Positions 36,214 to 46,544 are shown, counted from the stretch's first letter. The stretch is 64,000 bases of DNA from Nostoc sp. S4 (GCA_029379225.1 JAQYWR010000046.1:1-64000); one strand, 5' to 3'. Notes: a model not told the origin generated them from the letters alone. Made by a program: numbers and translations.

Positions 36214-36288
36214 TTTGGGCATAAGCCAAACAGGGAGTGTGGCAGGGCTGGTGAGGGTGGGAAACTTTTTTCTAATCTCCCTCATCCC

Positions 36289-36696
36289 TTATTCACTATC
36301 ACCTACAGACTTGATCAAATTTAGGTCATAGGGGCGTTCTGTGTCATCCTCACCTAAATATTCACCATTTTGAATTTCCAAAATTACTAGCGTAATATGA
36401 CCGGGGTTTTCTACCTTATGCAGTGTTGCTGCAGGAACATAAGTTGACTGGTTGCGATTTAGTAGTATTTCCTGGTTTCCACAAGTTACTTTTGCTACAC
36501 CTGAAACTACAACCCAGTGTTCGTTGCGATGATAATGGATTTGTGGTTTAATGCCGTGCCTGGGCTTAATTTCAACGCGACTAATTTTATAGGTTTTTCC
36601 TTCCTCAATCACCTCCACGTTACCCCAGTATCGCGTACCTGAATGTGAAGACGTTTCATTAATATTTGACTGAGTATTATTTTCATTCAAAGCCAT
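36289..36696 (-). CDS. cupin, mannose-6-phosphate isomerase type II-like
   Basis: A 135-residue single-domain cupin. Metal-binding residues fit the family: His54, His56 and Glu59/His60 region (PQIHYHRNEHWVVVSGVAKV), and His93 (STYVPAATLHKVENPG). It resembles the C-terminal cupin of bifunctional mannose-1-phosphate guanylyltransferase/isomerase enzymes, but as a standalone. Likely sugar-phosphate binding or isomerising; exact reaction not readable. Confidence 0.8.
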   Translation of the reverse strand: MALNENNTQSNINETSSHSGTRYWGNVEVIEEGKTYKISRVEIKPRHGIKPQIHYHRNEHWVVVSGVAKVTCGNQEILLNRNQSTYVPAATLHKVENPGHITLVILEIQNGEYLGEDDTERPYDLNLIKSVGDSE

Positions 36697-36860
36697 AACT
36701 AATTTCTCAACTCAATGATTATGAATATTTTTCAAAAATCTACCGTAAAGAAGATGAAAGCGGATAGGTAGATGGTCACCATATTTGTGTTGATTTGCAA
36801 CTGTTGTAAATTTACCCCAGGTAGTTGATTTGCCGACTGAATTTTGGAATTTGGAATTGT

Positions 36861-38213
36861 TCACTCTCCTGTATACTGAATCCGATAGATCCGGTTATTG
36901 GCTTCTTCTGTAACTAATAGACTGCCGTCTGGTAACACAAGTAAACCCACGGGTCGTCCCCAAGTAGTTGGCACAGAAGGATTGAGCAAAAATCCGGTCA
37001 GAAAATCTTCATAGTAGCCTTGGGGTCGTCCTTTTGCATCGAAGGGAACAAACGCAACTTTGTAACCAGTACCGCGATCGCGGTTCCAAGAACCACGAAA
37101 AGCAGCAAAAGCACCGTTACGGTATTTTTGAGGAAATGTTTTACCATCATAAAACTGCAAACCCAATGCTGCTGAGTGCGCTTGAAAAAGCACATCCGGC
37201 GTTTTAGTACGGGCTGCTAAGTCGGGACGTTTGCTTTGGTCTTTGTTTTTTTGACGCGGATCGAGGTTTTTTGGCGTCAGGTAAGCATAAGGCCAGCCAT
37301 AGAATTCTCCCTGTCGAATGCGTGTAAAATAATCTGGCACCAAATCATCACCGATTCCATCCCGTTCGTTGACAGTAGTGTAAAGTTCCTTAGTTACAGG
37401 ATGAAAATCCAAACCAACAGGATTACGCAAACCAGAAGCAAAGGTCTGTTGCTGGGAACCATCCAAATTCATTACCTGCACCGAAGCCCGTGGTGAGGGT
37501 TCTTCACCCACGTTGGTTCCCGAACCAATTGAAACATATAATTTATTTCCATCAGGTGAGACAACAACATTACGCGTCCAATGATTGTTATAACCTTGAG
37601 CAGGTAAGTCAGCAATTTTTTGCCCCTTGCCTGTAATCCGGTTTTGATTTGGAGTATAGGGAAAACGTAACACAGCATCTGTGTTTCCAAGAAAAAAGGA
37701 ATCACCTGCAAAAGCCATACCAAAGGGTCGATTGAGTCCGTTGTCCCTACTAGCAAAGGTTTCTTTAACATCGGCTACACCATCACCGTTGCTGTCACGC
37801 AACAAACGAATACGATTTTGCCCAGTTTCAGTCACCAGTACATCACCACTGGGAGTTAAAGCTAGCCACCGTGGGGCATCTAAACCTTCGGCAAAAACGT
37901 TAACTGTAAACCCTGGTGGTACGTGTAGTACTGGGTCTTGCGGAATTGGCACAACGTCAGGTCGCTTGGAGGCACTTTCTGTTGCGAAAGGTGGTGGTAA
38001 GTTCTTAAGATTGATTCGGATAGGTTTAGGTGAAAATACTTCAGTCGGGATAGTATTTTTCGACTGTGTAGCATTTTGTGTTAGTTCGGCATTAGATACA
38101 GATGTTTGCGGTGGGGAATTATCTAAGTCAGCGCGAGTCTGGTTACATGCTACTAACGTGAGTAAAAAAACTGGCAGCAAGAAACGCGCAGGAGCTTTCA
38201 TGGCAGTAAACAC
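36861..38213 (-). CDS. sorbosone-dehydrogenase-like PQQ/beta-propeller lipoprotein
   Basis: A 450-residue exported protein: N-terminal signal with lipobox LVAC (Cys23), a proline-rich linker, and a six-bladed propeller of the glucose/sorbosone dehydrogenase family (PRWLALTPSGDVLVTETGQNR, NRPFGMAFAG, GLRNPVGLDFHP, GEFYGWPYAY, SWNRDRGTGYKV, LPDGSLLVTEE). Family members oxidise sugars with PQQ in the periplasm. Whether this organism makes PQQ cannot be judged from the window. Monocistronic on the minus strand. Confidence 0.86.
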   Translation of the reverse strand: MFTAMKAPARFLLPVFLLTLVACNQTRADLDNSPPQTSVSNAELTQNATQSKNTIPTEVFSPKPIRINLKNLPPPFATESASKRPDVVPIPQDPVLHVPPGFTVNVFAEGLDAPRWLALTPSGDVLVTETGQNRIRLLRDSNGDGVADVKETFASRDNGLNRPFGMAFAGDSFFLGNTDAVLRFPYTPNQNRITGKGQKIADLPAQGYNNHWTRNVVVSPDGNKLYVSIGSGTNVGEEPSPRASVQVMNLDGSQQQTFASGLRNPVGLDFHPVTKELYTTVNERDGIGDDLVPDYFTRIRQGEFYGWPYAYLTPKNLDPRQKNKDQSKRPDLAARTKTPDVLFQAHSAALGLQFYDGKTFPQKYRNGAFAAFRGSWNRDRGTGYKVAFVPFDAKGRPQGYYEDFLTGFLLNPSVPTTWGRPVGLLVLPDGSLLVTEEANNRIYRIQYTGE

Positions 38214-38408
38214 TAGACATAATTTTCTAATTTAGATTTGAGACTCAATAATTGTCGCCAGTCTAAAGTCCGATTTTTATTGGAAAGATTAGGGACTAGG
38301 GACTGGGGATTGGGGACTAGGAGGTGTAGGAGGGTAAGGAAGTTTCGATCGTCTTTTCCTCCTCTTTCCCACACTCCTCCCACTCACTATCTCCCCAGTC
38401 CCCAATTA

Positions 38409-39620
38409 CTATACATATAAACATTTATTTGTCAATAATAAGTTTTCAAATTCGACTGCTGGTAACGGACGACTAAATAGAAAACCTTGCATGAAATTAC
38501 AATTGTGTTGGTGCAAAAAAGCTAGTTCTGCTTCGGTCTCTACACCTTCAGCAACTACATTTAGGTTGAGATTATGAGCCATTTGAATTAATGCCTTGGT
38601 AATCGCTGATTTTTGTGGGTCAGTGGCAACATTATGGATAAAATAACGGTCGATTTTTAAAGTATTAATTGGTAAACTTTTTAGATAAATCAAAGAAGAA
38701 TAACCTGTACCAAAATCATCGATCGCTATTTTTACACCCAAAGTTCGCAATTTGTTCATAGTAACAACTGCACTATTTACATCTTGCAGAATCATACTTT
38801 CTGTGATTTCTAGTTCTAGACACTCTGCTTGCAACTCATTGGTTTCTATAAAATTAATTATTTCTTGAATAAAATCTTGTTGATTAAATTCAATAACTGA
38901 CAAATTTACAGCAATATTCAATGAAAAAATTCCGAGATTGCGCCAGCTTTTAAGTTGCTCGCAGACTCTTTTTAATACCCATTTACCAATCGGAATAATT
39001 AAACCTGTAGACTCTGCTAAGGGAATAAATTCTGTAGGATAAATTATTCCTAATTCCGGACTTTGCCAGCGCAACAAACTTTCAGCAGCTACTATTTTTC
39101 CAGAAGCAATATCCACTATTGGTTGATAATAAATCTCAAACTCTTGAAATTTCTGTTGTTTAATTGCCCGATGTAAACTAATTTGTAATAACTGCATTTT
39201 CGGAGACAAGTTGTGGATTGCAGTTTGCGGAGAAAAATATCTTTTTAAAGTAGCGTGTTTTTCCAACCTATTCATGATGGCACTTAATAACTCAGCCCGA
39301 GTGAATGGCTTAGTTATATAGTCGTCTGCACCCAGATCCATACCTCGACGAAAGTCAGATTTGGCAGATTTGGCAGTGAGAAAAATAAAGGGAATTGTTG
39401 CTGTCATTGGGTCTTGACGTAATACTGTTAGCACGCCACAACCGTCAAGTTCTGGCATCATCATGTCACACAAAATTAAATCAGGAACTTCAGAAATAGC
39501 TAAATGCACCCCGATTTTGCCATTGGCAGCACCAAGAGTTTCAAAATCTTCAGCTTCTAGTAAATCTAAAATATTTTCTCGAACTGATTCTTCATCTTCA
39601 ATTATTAAAATTTTTCGCAT
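38409..39620 (-). CDS. response regulator with EAL phosphodiesterase domain
   Basis: A 403-residue protein: REC domain (1-120) with Asp9/Glu10, phospho-acceptor Asp52 and Lys104, then an EAL domain (about 155-395). The catalytic Glu180 is present although the signature reads ESL instead of EAL; other key motifs are intact: LEITES, DDFGTGYSSL, KIDRYF, AEGVET and QGFLFSRPLP. Expected to hydrolyse c-di-GMP to pGpG under phosphorylation control. No histidine kinase is adjacent. It starts two bases after a small upstream ORF. Confidence 0.92.
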   Translation of the reverse strand: MRKILIIEDEESVRENILDLLEAEDFETLGAANGKIGVHLAISEVPDLILCDMMMPELDGCGVLTVLRQDPMTATIPFIFLTAKSAKSDFRRGMDLGADDYITKPFTRAELLSAIMNRLEKHATLKRYFSPQTAIHNLSPKMQLLQISLHRAIKQQKFQEFEIYYQPIVDIASGKIVAAESLLRWQSPELGIIYPTEFIPLAESTGLIIPIGKWVLKRVCEQLKSWRNLGIFSLNIAVNLSVIEFNQQDFIQEIINFIETNELQAECLELEITESMILQDVNSAVVTMNKLRTLGVKIAIDDFGTGYSSLIYLKSLPINTLKIDRYFIHNVATDPQKSAITKALIQMAHNLNLNVVAEGVETEAELAFLHQHNCNFMQGFLFSRPLPAVEFENLLLTNKCLYV

Positions 39621-39622
39621 AA

Positions 39623-39862
39623 TTAACCTCTATTTATATTTGATTTTTTAATGATATAATCATAGAGAACTTCGTCGACAAAGCTATAAGCTGTACAATA
39701 TCGTGCTTTGTCAAGTATTCGACTAACTGCGAACAAGAGCCTACCAAGACACTTTTGCTCTGTGTTGCCATCACAGCGATCGCATCTGATAACCATTAGC
39801 GGCAAACAGTTAATTATTGACTCTAGGCTTTCTAGCCCGAGAAACTGAGATAAAGCTTGCAT
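39623..39862 (-). CDS. possible small protein upstream of the response regulator
   Basis: A 79-residue ORF (MQALSQFLGLESLESIINCLPLMV...) with five cysteines, including a CDRC pair. Its stop lies two bases from the response-regulator start, whose AGAGG ribosome site is inside its last codons, which suggests coupling. No family recognised. It could be a chance ORF. Confidence 0.4.
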   Translation of the reverse strand: MQALSQFLGLESLESIINCLPLMVIRCDRCDGNTEQKCLGRLLFAVSRILDKARYCTAYSFVDEVLYDYIIKKSNINRG

Positions 39863-40105
39863 AGATTATTACTATAACTATTATCAAACGATAGTTATCT
39901 CAAGCCGCTCACTTAGTATTTTCTAACATTTTGACGTTAAATAATTAGTAATCTTTGAAGTATAAACACTGGAAAAGTAGTGAAGAAATACAAAGTAATT
40001 TCTATTTAGTTGGAAATTGAGTATGGAATTCATCGGCTCTAGCGGTAGGCCAAGGGTGCAGAGGAGAAAACTCTTCTCCCCCACTCTTAACTTTCCTCAT
40101 TGCTA

Positions 40106-42931
40106 CTAACGTAACTCTATGCGCCTTTCGCCGTAACGCAATAGCCTTTCTATAGTTGCAAGACGATTTTCCCAGACTTTGACTTGATAGGAATTTGACT
40201 TGAGTTCTTGCTTCATCAATACTCGAAATTGAGACTCAAAGCGAGTCAGGGAGGCTTTCGCCACTAGTAGTTTACTGGCAGAAGGCGCGGTGGCAAGCTG
40301 ATTTAAAGCAACACGTAAGACTTCTGCTTGATTATTAAAATCTAAAATTGTTTGAGCAGGCATTGGCAGTCGGTCGTTTTGCAAAACAAATTTCCATTCC
40401 CGTTGTAGCGCTGCATAACGGATCGCAGCACTTTGAAAAGGCTGGCGCTCAGGAATAGGTTCATTTGTTGGAGATTGAACTCTACCTTGGGTGCTAATAA
40501 AAAGTTTTTCTAGCTCATTGTTAAAATTTTCTGCGGCAAAGAGTGCATAACCGCTAACCGGCAAATCTCTGACTAATTGGAGTTGGTCGAATGCTCCAAT
40601 TGTTGGCAAAGAAAGTAAGCGAATTCCTGGTACTAATAAGGTAGCTCCTAATTGTTTAGAAGCAATCCAAGGTTGAGCCAGTCGTTGAAAGCGCGATGTA
40701 TCCAGAGCATAAGTCATGGGAACGATTAAATCTATATCCCCTCGCCTTGCCCAAGTTTCCCAGTTTTGTTGAATTTTCTGAATCCGCTCCATTTGCGGTA
40801 GCGGAAAGACTGCAACCGACAAAATTAAATTTGCTCGCTTTTGTCGCAACTGCTGTGATACTTGGGCAACAAAGCTATCAACTTGTTCGGTACGAAATGT
40901 TGTCCATTTTTGCCACAGTTCTGGCTGGCTGGGAGAAATATTTACTGGATCTACACCAGTTAGTTGCTGAAACTGCACTCTTGCAGCTTTACCATAACCG
41001 TAGGTTCGACCTCCAAGTGGGTCTTGGAAGGGGTAACGAATGTAATCTAGCTGTAGGCCATCCACGTCATAGCGAGTGACGATTTCTGTGTAGAGTTTGA
41101 GCAAATACTGGCGCACTTGTGGGTTAGCTGGGTCTAAGAATGGCTTAGTCTGACCAATAGGAATCATGTTGCCCAGGTTATCGTAGTTTGCCCAATCGGG
41201 ATGAGCTGCCAGTACTGGCCCTGGGTAATTAAGATTAACATTGATAATTTCATTGTGACGTTGGTTACCAGCGGCAAAAGTCCAAACCCAAGCGTGTAAT
41301 TCCATATTCCGCTCGTGGGCTAGTTTGACTGCATCTGCTAAAGGGTCCCAACCGCGAATCAATGGGTTTTGTTCTTTGGCAACTTGGCTAGGATAAATTG
41401 TATAGCCAGCATTCACAGTTTCAAAAAAGACGGTATTAATCCCGGTTGCTGCTAGTCGGTTAAAAACTTGAGCTAGTCCCGCCTTGCTACCAGCTCGGAC
41501 AATCGTCCCTCGGTCTAACCAAATAGCCCGGATTTCTGGCTGAGCTAGCCTTCGATCTACAGGAAACTGCTGCCACAAAATTTTCTTGGCAACTAGCCAT
41601 TGCTGACGAGCCAAAGCGTAGTTTTTTTGGGCAATCAATTGAGGTAAGTTTTTAACAATTTCTTTAGCCTGTGCCAAGGCTTGCTCTTTGGTGTTGACTA
41701 ATGCCCCTGGTCTAGTAGAGGCTAATTGTGTTTTCTGTTTGACAGACTGGACATCTACGCTCCCCAAATCTCCAGATTCCCCAAGATTAGCAGCATTTGC
41801 TGACACTGCCGCTAAATTGGCGCTTTCTACCCGACCAATCAGATTTTCTAACTCCTGCTGGAGAGCAATCGCTTCGTTTTGATTAATCGGCTCATTGGAG
41901 TTGGGTACAACATCTAGACGCACTGCTTGTTCTAATTGGTCAATGGGCTCTTGGGAAGTTGACGGTTTGACCACAGGAAGCGGCCTCGGTTGGGGAGCAG
42001 TGGCAGTTTTTGGAGGAATGGGGGACAGGCGGGGAGGGGGAGATGGGGGAGATGAGGAAGATGAGGAAGATAAACTGCCCCTCTGCCCATCTGCTCCTCT
42101 GCCCCCCTGCCCTCCTGCCCCCCTGTCCCCCTGCCCCCCTACTGTTGCCACAGTAGTAGAGCAGCTTTGAGAAGCTCCTTCTATTTTTTTCATCCGATTT
42201 GATGGTGCTAGTGCCATCAAATAGTAATTGACACTAGATTTTAACCAAGCACTATCTAACTCTGGTGCTGAGGCTGTATCTGTTCCCCAACGCCAGCCCA
42301 TAAATGTGGAACGTTCAGTTGAAACTACTGCCGCAGGATTATCTTGGGAATTCCAAATGGCAGGAGATTGAGCGCCCATATCATTGGGAATCACAACACC
42401 ACCACGGACTTTGCCAAAGAGTTCAGCTTGATTTGTCCATCCTGGGATTTTAGTTTTTGCAGGTTTGATTTCTTCTGTACCACTGAGGCTAAATCCCCAG
42501 TAACCTCCCAAGAGCGATCGCAATAACTGACGCACTCCTGGTGCTGACAAACTACCCATCGGGCCGGTAGCAATTAAGCGCCCTCCTTTACTCATCCATT
42601 CTTCTAGGGCGATCGCTTGGGTTGGGTTTAATGTCTCTAGATTTGGTAAAAATAATATCCGGCGATCGCCCCAATCCGCCATATTTCTGACATTATCTAG
42701 AGGAATTACACAATATTTAACCCCAGCTGTTTGCAGGCGATCGGTTATCCCTGTCCATTGATTTGCATTTTCTTGGCTATACACTACGCTCAATACAGGT
42801 TCTTCTGTTACCGCCTTTACTGGTAAAATATTAAATAAATTTAAAATTAAAATTTCTAACCCAAAAATCAATAACTTTCTAGTTTTTTTTATTTCTATTT
42901 TTAGATATTTTCGGTTTTGCTGATGCTTCAC
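40106..42931 (-). CDS. GHL10-family glycoside hydrolase, exported
   Basis: A 941-residue protein with an N-terminal hydrophobic signal (about 19-40, ending VKA), a GATase-like domain (45-245: SVVYSQENANQW, EEWMSKGGRLIATGPMG), a low-complexity linker, and a GHL10/DUF187 TIM-barrel (about 465-790: RAIWLDRGTIV, NTVFFETVNAGYTIYPS, LHAWVWTFAAG, VDGLQLDYIRYPF, DLIVPMTYA). Related proteins are thought to cleave extracellular polysaccharide. Residues ~262-306 of the linker are encoded by a C/T-rich dispersed repeat and read as GGQGDRGAGGQ followed by serines and prolines. Confidence 0.87.
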   Translation of the reverse strand: MKHQQNRKYLKIEIKKTRKLLIFGLEILILNLFNILPVKAVTEEPVLSVVYSQENANQWTGITDRLQTAGVKYCVIPLDNVRNMADWGDRRILFLPNLETLNPTQAIALEEWMSKGGRLIATGPMGSLSAPGVRQLLRSLLGGYWGFSLSGTEEIKPAKTKIPGWTNQAELFGKVRGGVVIPNDMGAQSPAIWNSQDNPAAVVSTERSTFMGWRWGTDTASAPELDSAWLKSSVNYYLMALAPSNRMKKIEGASQSCSTTVATVGGQGDRGAGGQGGRGADGQRGSLSSSSSSSPPSPPPRLSPIPPKTATAPQPRPLPVVKPSTSQEPIDQLEQAVRLDVVPNSNEPINQNEAIALQQELENLIGRVESANLAAVSANAANLGESGDLGSVDVQSVKQKTQLASTRPGALVNTKEQALAQAKEIVKNLPQLIAQKNYALARQQWLVAKKILWQQFPVDRRLAQPEIRAIWLDRGTIVRAGSKAGLAQVFNRLAATGINTVFFETVNAGYTIYPSQVAKEQNPLIRGWDPLADAVKLAHERNMELHAWVWTFAAGNQRHNEIINVNLNYPGPVLAAHPDWANYDNLGNMIPIGQTKPFLDPANPQVRQYLLKLYTEIVTRYDVDGLQLDYIRYPFQDPLGGRTYGYGKAARVQFQQLTGVDPVNISPSQPELWQKWTTFRTEQVDSFVAQVSQQLRQKRANLILSVAVFPLPQMERIQKIQQNWETWARRGDIDLIVPMTYALDTSRFQRLAQPWIASKQLGATLLVPGIRLLSLPTIGAFDQLQLVRDLPVSGYALFAAENFNNELEKLFISTQGRVQSPTNEPIPERQPFQSAAIRYAALQREWKFVLQNDRLPMPAQTILDFNNQAEVLRVALNQLATAPSASKLLVAKASLTRFESQFRVLMKQELKSNSYQVKVWENRLATIERLLRYGERRIELR
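42014..42150. repeat. dispersed G/A- and C/T-rich repeat inside GHL10 gene
   Basis: Runs of GGGGGAGATGGGGGAGATGAGG and CCCCTGCCC words in about 137 bp, in frame in the linker of the hydrolase. Same repeat family as in the GNAT and helicase genes. Confidence 0.7.
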
Positions 42932-44046
42932 CTCTTACTCCTTACTTAATGATTAATTCATTTATTAATCATAATTCATTAAAGACATAATAGACTATTG
43001 GTAAAGCTACTTAGTGAATCTGCTTAATTAATCTAGCGGCTCGATATTCATCAAAAATGCCAAGAAAGATATTCAAATTGTCACAGGCTATTTTACATAA
43101 ATAGTCAACTATTGCATTGTAAATTTAATTCTGTTCTTAACTAACTGTTTAGAAGTTTTTTCATTTACAAATTCAAATAGGCGCTTGTGTAATTGTAGAT
43201 AATTTTCACTAAACCCTAAAATTAAGAATTTACAACATACTTTATTTTTAAATTATCTGGATTCTGACTAATTACTTGGATAACTATTAGGGATGTTGTA
43301 GCTATCAAATCAGTCATTTGAGTTCTGATAAAACTCTATCCACAGGTAAATAGTAGATAGATAGCCTACTGCTACGATGCAAATAGTTAAAATAAAGTTA
43401 TAATCATTCATGACATTCAATTAAACGTAAAAGTAGACAGCAAGCTGATAAATTTAAATTTTTTAAATCGGAATCTTACATTCAAACTGTTGAATGCAAA
43501 AAATGAGTTTTAGTCCAAAACCTTGGACTAAGTAAACTTAATTAGGTGACTCAATCGATGAAAATTCGTATTTAGAGGGATAGCCTAAATATGACTAGCC
43601 AAAGAAGCTATTTTTCTCAAAATTAACCACACAAACACGTACAGTTTGTGGATGCTTACTCTCAATTATACTTAGGCTAGTAGCTAAAAAGGGGTAATAA
43701 ATTACGTTGGCTTTGTTTTTATCTAGCAATTTTAAATTGCTGATTTGAGATTTTTAGTTTTTATTTCACCTTTTATTGAGCGAAACAAGCCAAAGTCATT
43801 TAATAGAGCTATTTTTATATGGCTAACCTTAAAATGCTGCACATAGAAGCAATTATAAAGGTAGCAAGCTTTCGTTAGTTGATTAGCCTAATTATCTGGA
43901 CGCTATTGCTATATTTACCTACTGATTTTCAGTCTACACCACAAGGGATCAAAAGACTAGGCAAAAAATTAATTTTCTAAAATACTAAATAATATAAGTT
44001 GCAGAATCTTGTTAAATTGTATAAGCTAAAAGACTAACAAAATAAG
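42932..44046. other. 1.1-kb AT-rich spacer without recognised gene
   Basis: No ORF above short random length and no tRNA-like fold is visible. A 7-bp inverted repeat CACAAAC/GTTTGTG lies at 43630-43650. The sequence is strongly AT-rich and could hold an untranslated leader, a small RNA or a decayed gene. Confidence 0.4.
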
Positions 44047-45372
44047 CTAAACAATACAGGTATTAATTAAATCTTCAACCCCTGCTACTGGTAAAATATT
44101 TGTCTTCAATTTGCTTGCTAATTCTGCAACACCCATATCATCTAAAAATACTAACTCACCATGCTTTAACATGACTTTTGGTAGCAAAATACCATCACCT
44201 AAATCTTGCCCTGCTAAATTCAAAAGCAAGTCATGACCAGTTAGTAATCCTGTGACACTAATATCCTGTCCCCAGTAATCACTAGATAAAGCACGCATAT
44301 TTACTTCTAAACCTTCAACCAAATTTAAACGCTTCAAAATCGGTTGAAATGCTTTTTCTACGGTATTACCCACTACCCAAGTAAGTTTTCTTTGAGGATA
44401 GATTTTTGCTGGTAATAATTCTGCCGCAGCGGTGGCAAATTGTTTGAGAAATAATTGAATCGAACCAACACCGTTATCAATTTGGGGATATTCTTCATAT
44501 TCAGATTCGCTTGGTAATTCTTCGCCTGCAATTAAAAACCACTCATCGGCTAACCAAGCAACGTTAGAGTCGAATTGCTGGCGAAATTGTTGCGAAAGCA
44601 TTTTGACTTGGGAAATCACTTCTTTAGCTTTTTCCCTAGTTACAGGTGTAAGTTTATCTTCTTGGGGACGAAATCGTGTCAACCCAACTGGTACAACTGC
44701 CACTGATGCCACTGTGGGCACTTCACCAGTATGAAAGGAGGCTAAATCTTTGAGAGTTTGTTCGAGATGTTCGGCATCATTTATGCTAGGACAAACAACG
44801 ACTTGGGCATGAATTTGGAGTCGCCTTTGTTGAAACCACTTGAGTTGTTGCAAAATTTGTCCTGCACGCGGATTTTTTAGCAATCTAATTCTCACATCCG
44901 CCTCTGTGGCATGAACAGAAACATATAACGGAGACAAACGCATTTGTTCAATGCGTCGCCATTCTCTTTCTGGTAGATTGGTGAGGGTCAGATAAGAGCC
45001 GTACAAAAAGCTCAGACGATAATCGTCATCTTTTAAATACAAACTAGAACGCTTACCTGGTGGTTGTTGGTCGATAAAGCAAAAGGGACAGTGGTTATTG
45101 CACTGAATTAAGCCATCAAATAAGGCAGTTGCAAATTCTAGCCCTAAATCTTGGTCGTAGTCTTTTTCAATTTCAATGTGATGGGTTTTACCAACAGCGT
45201 CTAAAACTTCTAGTTCCAAGACTTCATCAGCGCATAAAAATTGATAATCAATTAAATCGCGGGGACGCGTACCATTGATAGCAACGATCGCATCCCCCGC
45301 CTCAAAGCCAATCTCTGCGGCTATGGAATCAGGTAATACTCTGGTAATGCGGGCAGGTTGAATGGTAGTCAT
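44047..45372 (-). CDS. PDZ-radical SAM-DUF512 cyanobacterial Fe-S protein
   Basis: A 441-residue protein: PDZ-like domain (1-55, PDSIAAEIGFEAGDAIVAING), radical-SAM-type cysteine triad Cys91/Cys95/Cys98 (CNNHCPFC), LYLKDDDYRLSFLYGSYLTLTNL, and the DUF512 C-terminus with VTGLLTGHDLLLNL and LPKVMLKHGELVFLDD. I recognise the family as the putative Fe-S oxidoreductase nearly universal in cyanobacteria. The reaction is unknown. Confidence 0.9.
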   Translation of the reverse strand: MTTIQPARITRVLPDSIAAEIGFEAGDAIVAINGTRPRDLIDYQFLCADEVLELEVLDAVGKTHHIEIEKDYDQDLGLEFATALFDGLIQCNNHCPFCFIDQQPPGKRSSLYLKDDDYRLSFLYGSYLTLTNLPEREWRRIEQMRLSPLYVSVHATEADVRIRLLKNPRAGQILQQLKWFQQRRLQIHAQVVVCPSINDAEHLEQTLKDLASFHTGEVPTVASVAVVPVGLTRFRPQEDKLTPVTREKAKEVISQVKMLSQQFRQQFDSNVAWLADEWFLIAGEELPSESEYEEYPQIDNGVGSIQLFLKQFATAAAELLPAKIYPQRKLTWVVGNTVEKAFQPILKRLNLVEGLEVNMRALSSDYWGQDISVTGLLTGHDLLLNLAGQDLGDGILLPKVMLKHGELVFLDDMGVAELASKLKTNILPVAGVEDLINTCIV

Positions 45373-45448
45373 TGGTCATCAGTTATCAATCATTGGTCAT
45401 TGGTCATTAGTCATTTGCTTTGGACGAAGGACTAATGACAAAGGACTA

Positions 45449-46360
45449 TTAACTATTTTGCAAAAATCCTCTAGCGATCGCACCCAGGATTACTGCCCCA
45501 AATCCCAAGCGATACCACACAAATATCCAAGTGTTTTTAGTTTGAAGATATCGCAACAACCAGGCGATCGATATATATGAAAATACAAACGCTGATAGAG
45601 TTCCTACTATCACCACTACTAAGTCAATTTTTCCTAGCGCCTCTTTAAAAAATTCATATAAAGTAGCAATTGTTAAGGTAGGAATTCCTAATAGAAAGGA
45701 AAATCTCGCTGCTGTTTGCCTCTCTAGCCCCAAAAATAATGCAGTTGTTAAAGTTGAGCCAGAACGCGATACACCCGGTACTAAAGCTAGCATTTGCCCT
45801 AGCCCGATTAGCAATCCATCAACAATTGTTACAGAGTTAAAATCTCGTTTGCGACTGCCTAATTTTTCAGCTGCACCCAGTAAAAGCGCCATCACGATTG
45901 AAGCGATCGCGATAGTGGTCATACTATTAATCGTTGAATTTTCGTCGTTGAGTGCTTTTTTGAGGATAAATCCTCCAACTAAAGCAGGCAAAGTTCCGAT
46001 TGCTATCCCCACTAATAATTTCCATTCTTCTCGCTGCCAGTCTTTTTGCTGAATAGCTTTCCAGCCTCCCGTTAATATCAGGGTAATATCTGTCCAAAAA
46101 TAGATTAAGACTGCAATCACACTGCCAAATTGAATTGTCGCCAGAAAAGCTTTCGATCCCAGCGCTTCCCAGTGAAAAGCCTGAGTGAACACTTGCAGAT
46201 GAGCTGTACTGCTAATCGGCAAAAATTCTGTGATTCCTTGGACAATGCCCAGAATAAATGCTTGAAACAGTTGCTCTATCAAGTTGACTGGACTGGAAGC
46301 TACAGCTAGATACTCCCCGCCCACCTGTAGCAGTTGGGGGAATAGCGAATTTGTCACCAT
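45449..46360 (-). CDS. uppP: undecaprenyl-diphosphatase
   Basis: A 303-residue membrane protein of the BacA/UppP family, which dephosphorylates undecaprenyl pyrophosphate to recycle the lipid carrier for peptidoglycan. Both signature stretches are present: GIVQGITEFLPISSTAHL (about 39-56) and LVPGVSRSGSTLTTALFLG. About eight membrane segments. The N-terminus is some 25 residues longer than in E. coli. It is transcribed toward the DUF512 gene. Confidence 0.93.
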   Translation of the reverse strand: MVTNSLFPQLLQVGGEYLAVASSPVNLIEQLFQAFILGIVQGITEFLPISSTAHLQVFTQAFHWEALGSKAFLATIQFGSVIAVLIYFWTDITLILTGGWKAIQQKDWQREEWKLLVGIAIGTLPALVGGFILKKALNDENSTINSMTTIAIASIVMALLLGAAEKLGSRKRDFNSVTIVDGLLIGLGQMLALVPGVSRSGSTLTTALFLGLERQTAARFSFLLGIPTLTIATLYEFFKEALGKIDLVVVIVGTLSAFVFSYISIAWLLRYLQTKNTWIFVWYRLGFGAVILGAIARGFLQNS

Positions 46361-46465
46361 TAATTGAGACTCCTACTAAATATACATACTTTTGTGAATT
46401 ATCCAACTTTACGTTGTTGTCATCCGTTTTTCCGGGCGACATCCAACCTACGCAAAATCCAGGTA

Positions 46466-46498
46466 AAATCAAAATGCCCCCCAAGGGGATTTTGATTT
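46466..46498. promoter_or_regulatory. strong hairpin upstream of DUF3120 gene
   Basis: Arms AAATCAAAAT(G)CCCC and GGGGATTTTGATTT pair over 14 bp with one bulged G and a CCAA loop, 46 bp before the downstream start and between divergent genes. On the plus strand it is followed by ATGATATTTT, a partial T tract; it could act as attenuator or as a dispersed repeat. Confidence 0.5.
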
Positions 46499-46544
46499 AT
46501 GATATTTTAAGTAAAATAAAGTTTAGTAACAAATATTAAAAACT

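Noticed and set aside
43630-43650. CACAAAC/GTTTGTG inverted repeat as a terminator or operator
   Set aside because: The arms are 7 bp in an AT-rich spacer with no adjacent gene end or start. Chance is a sufficient explanation.
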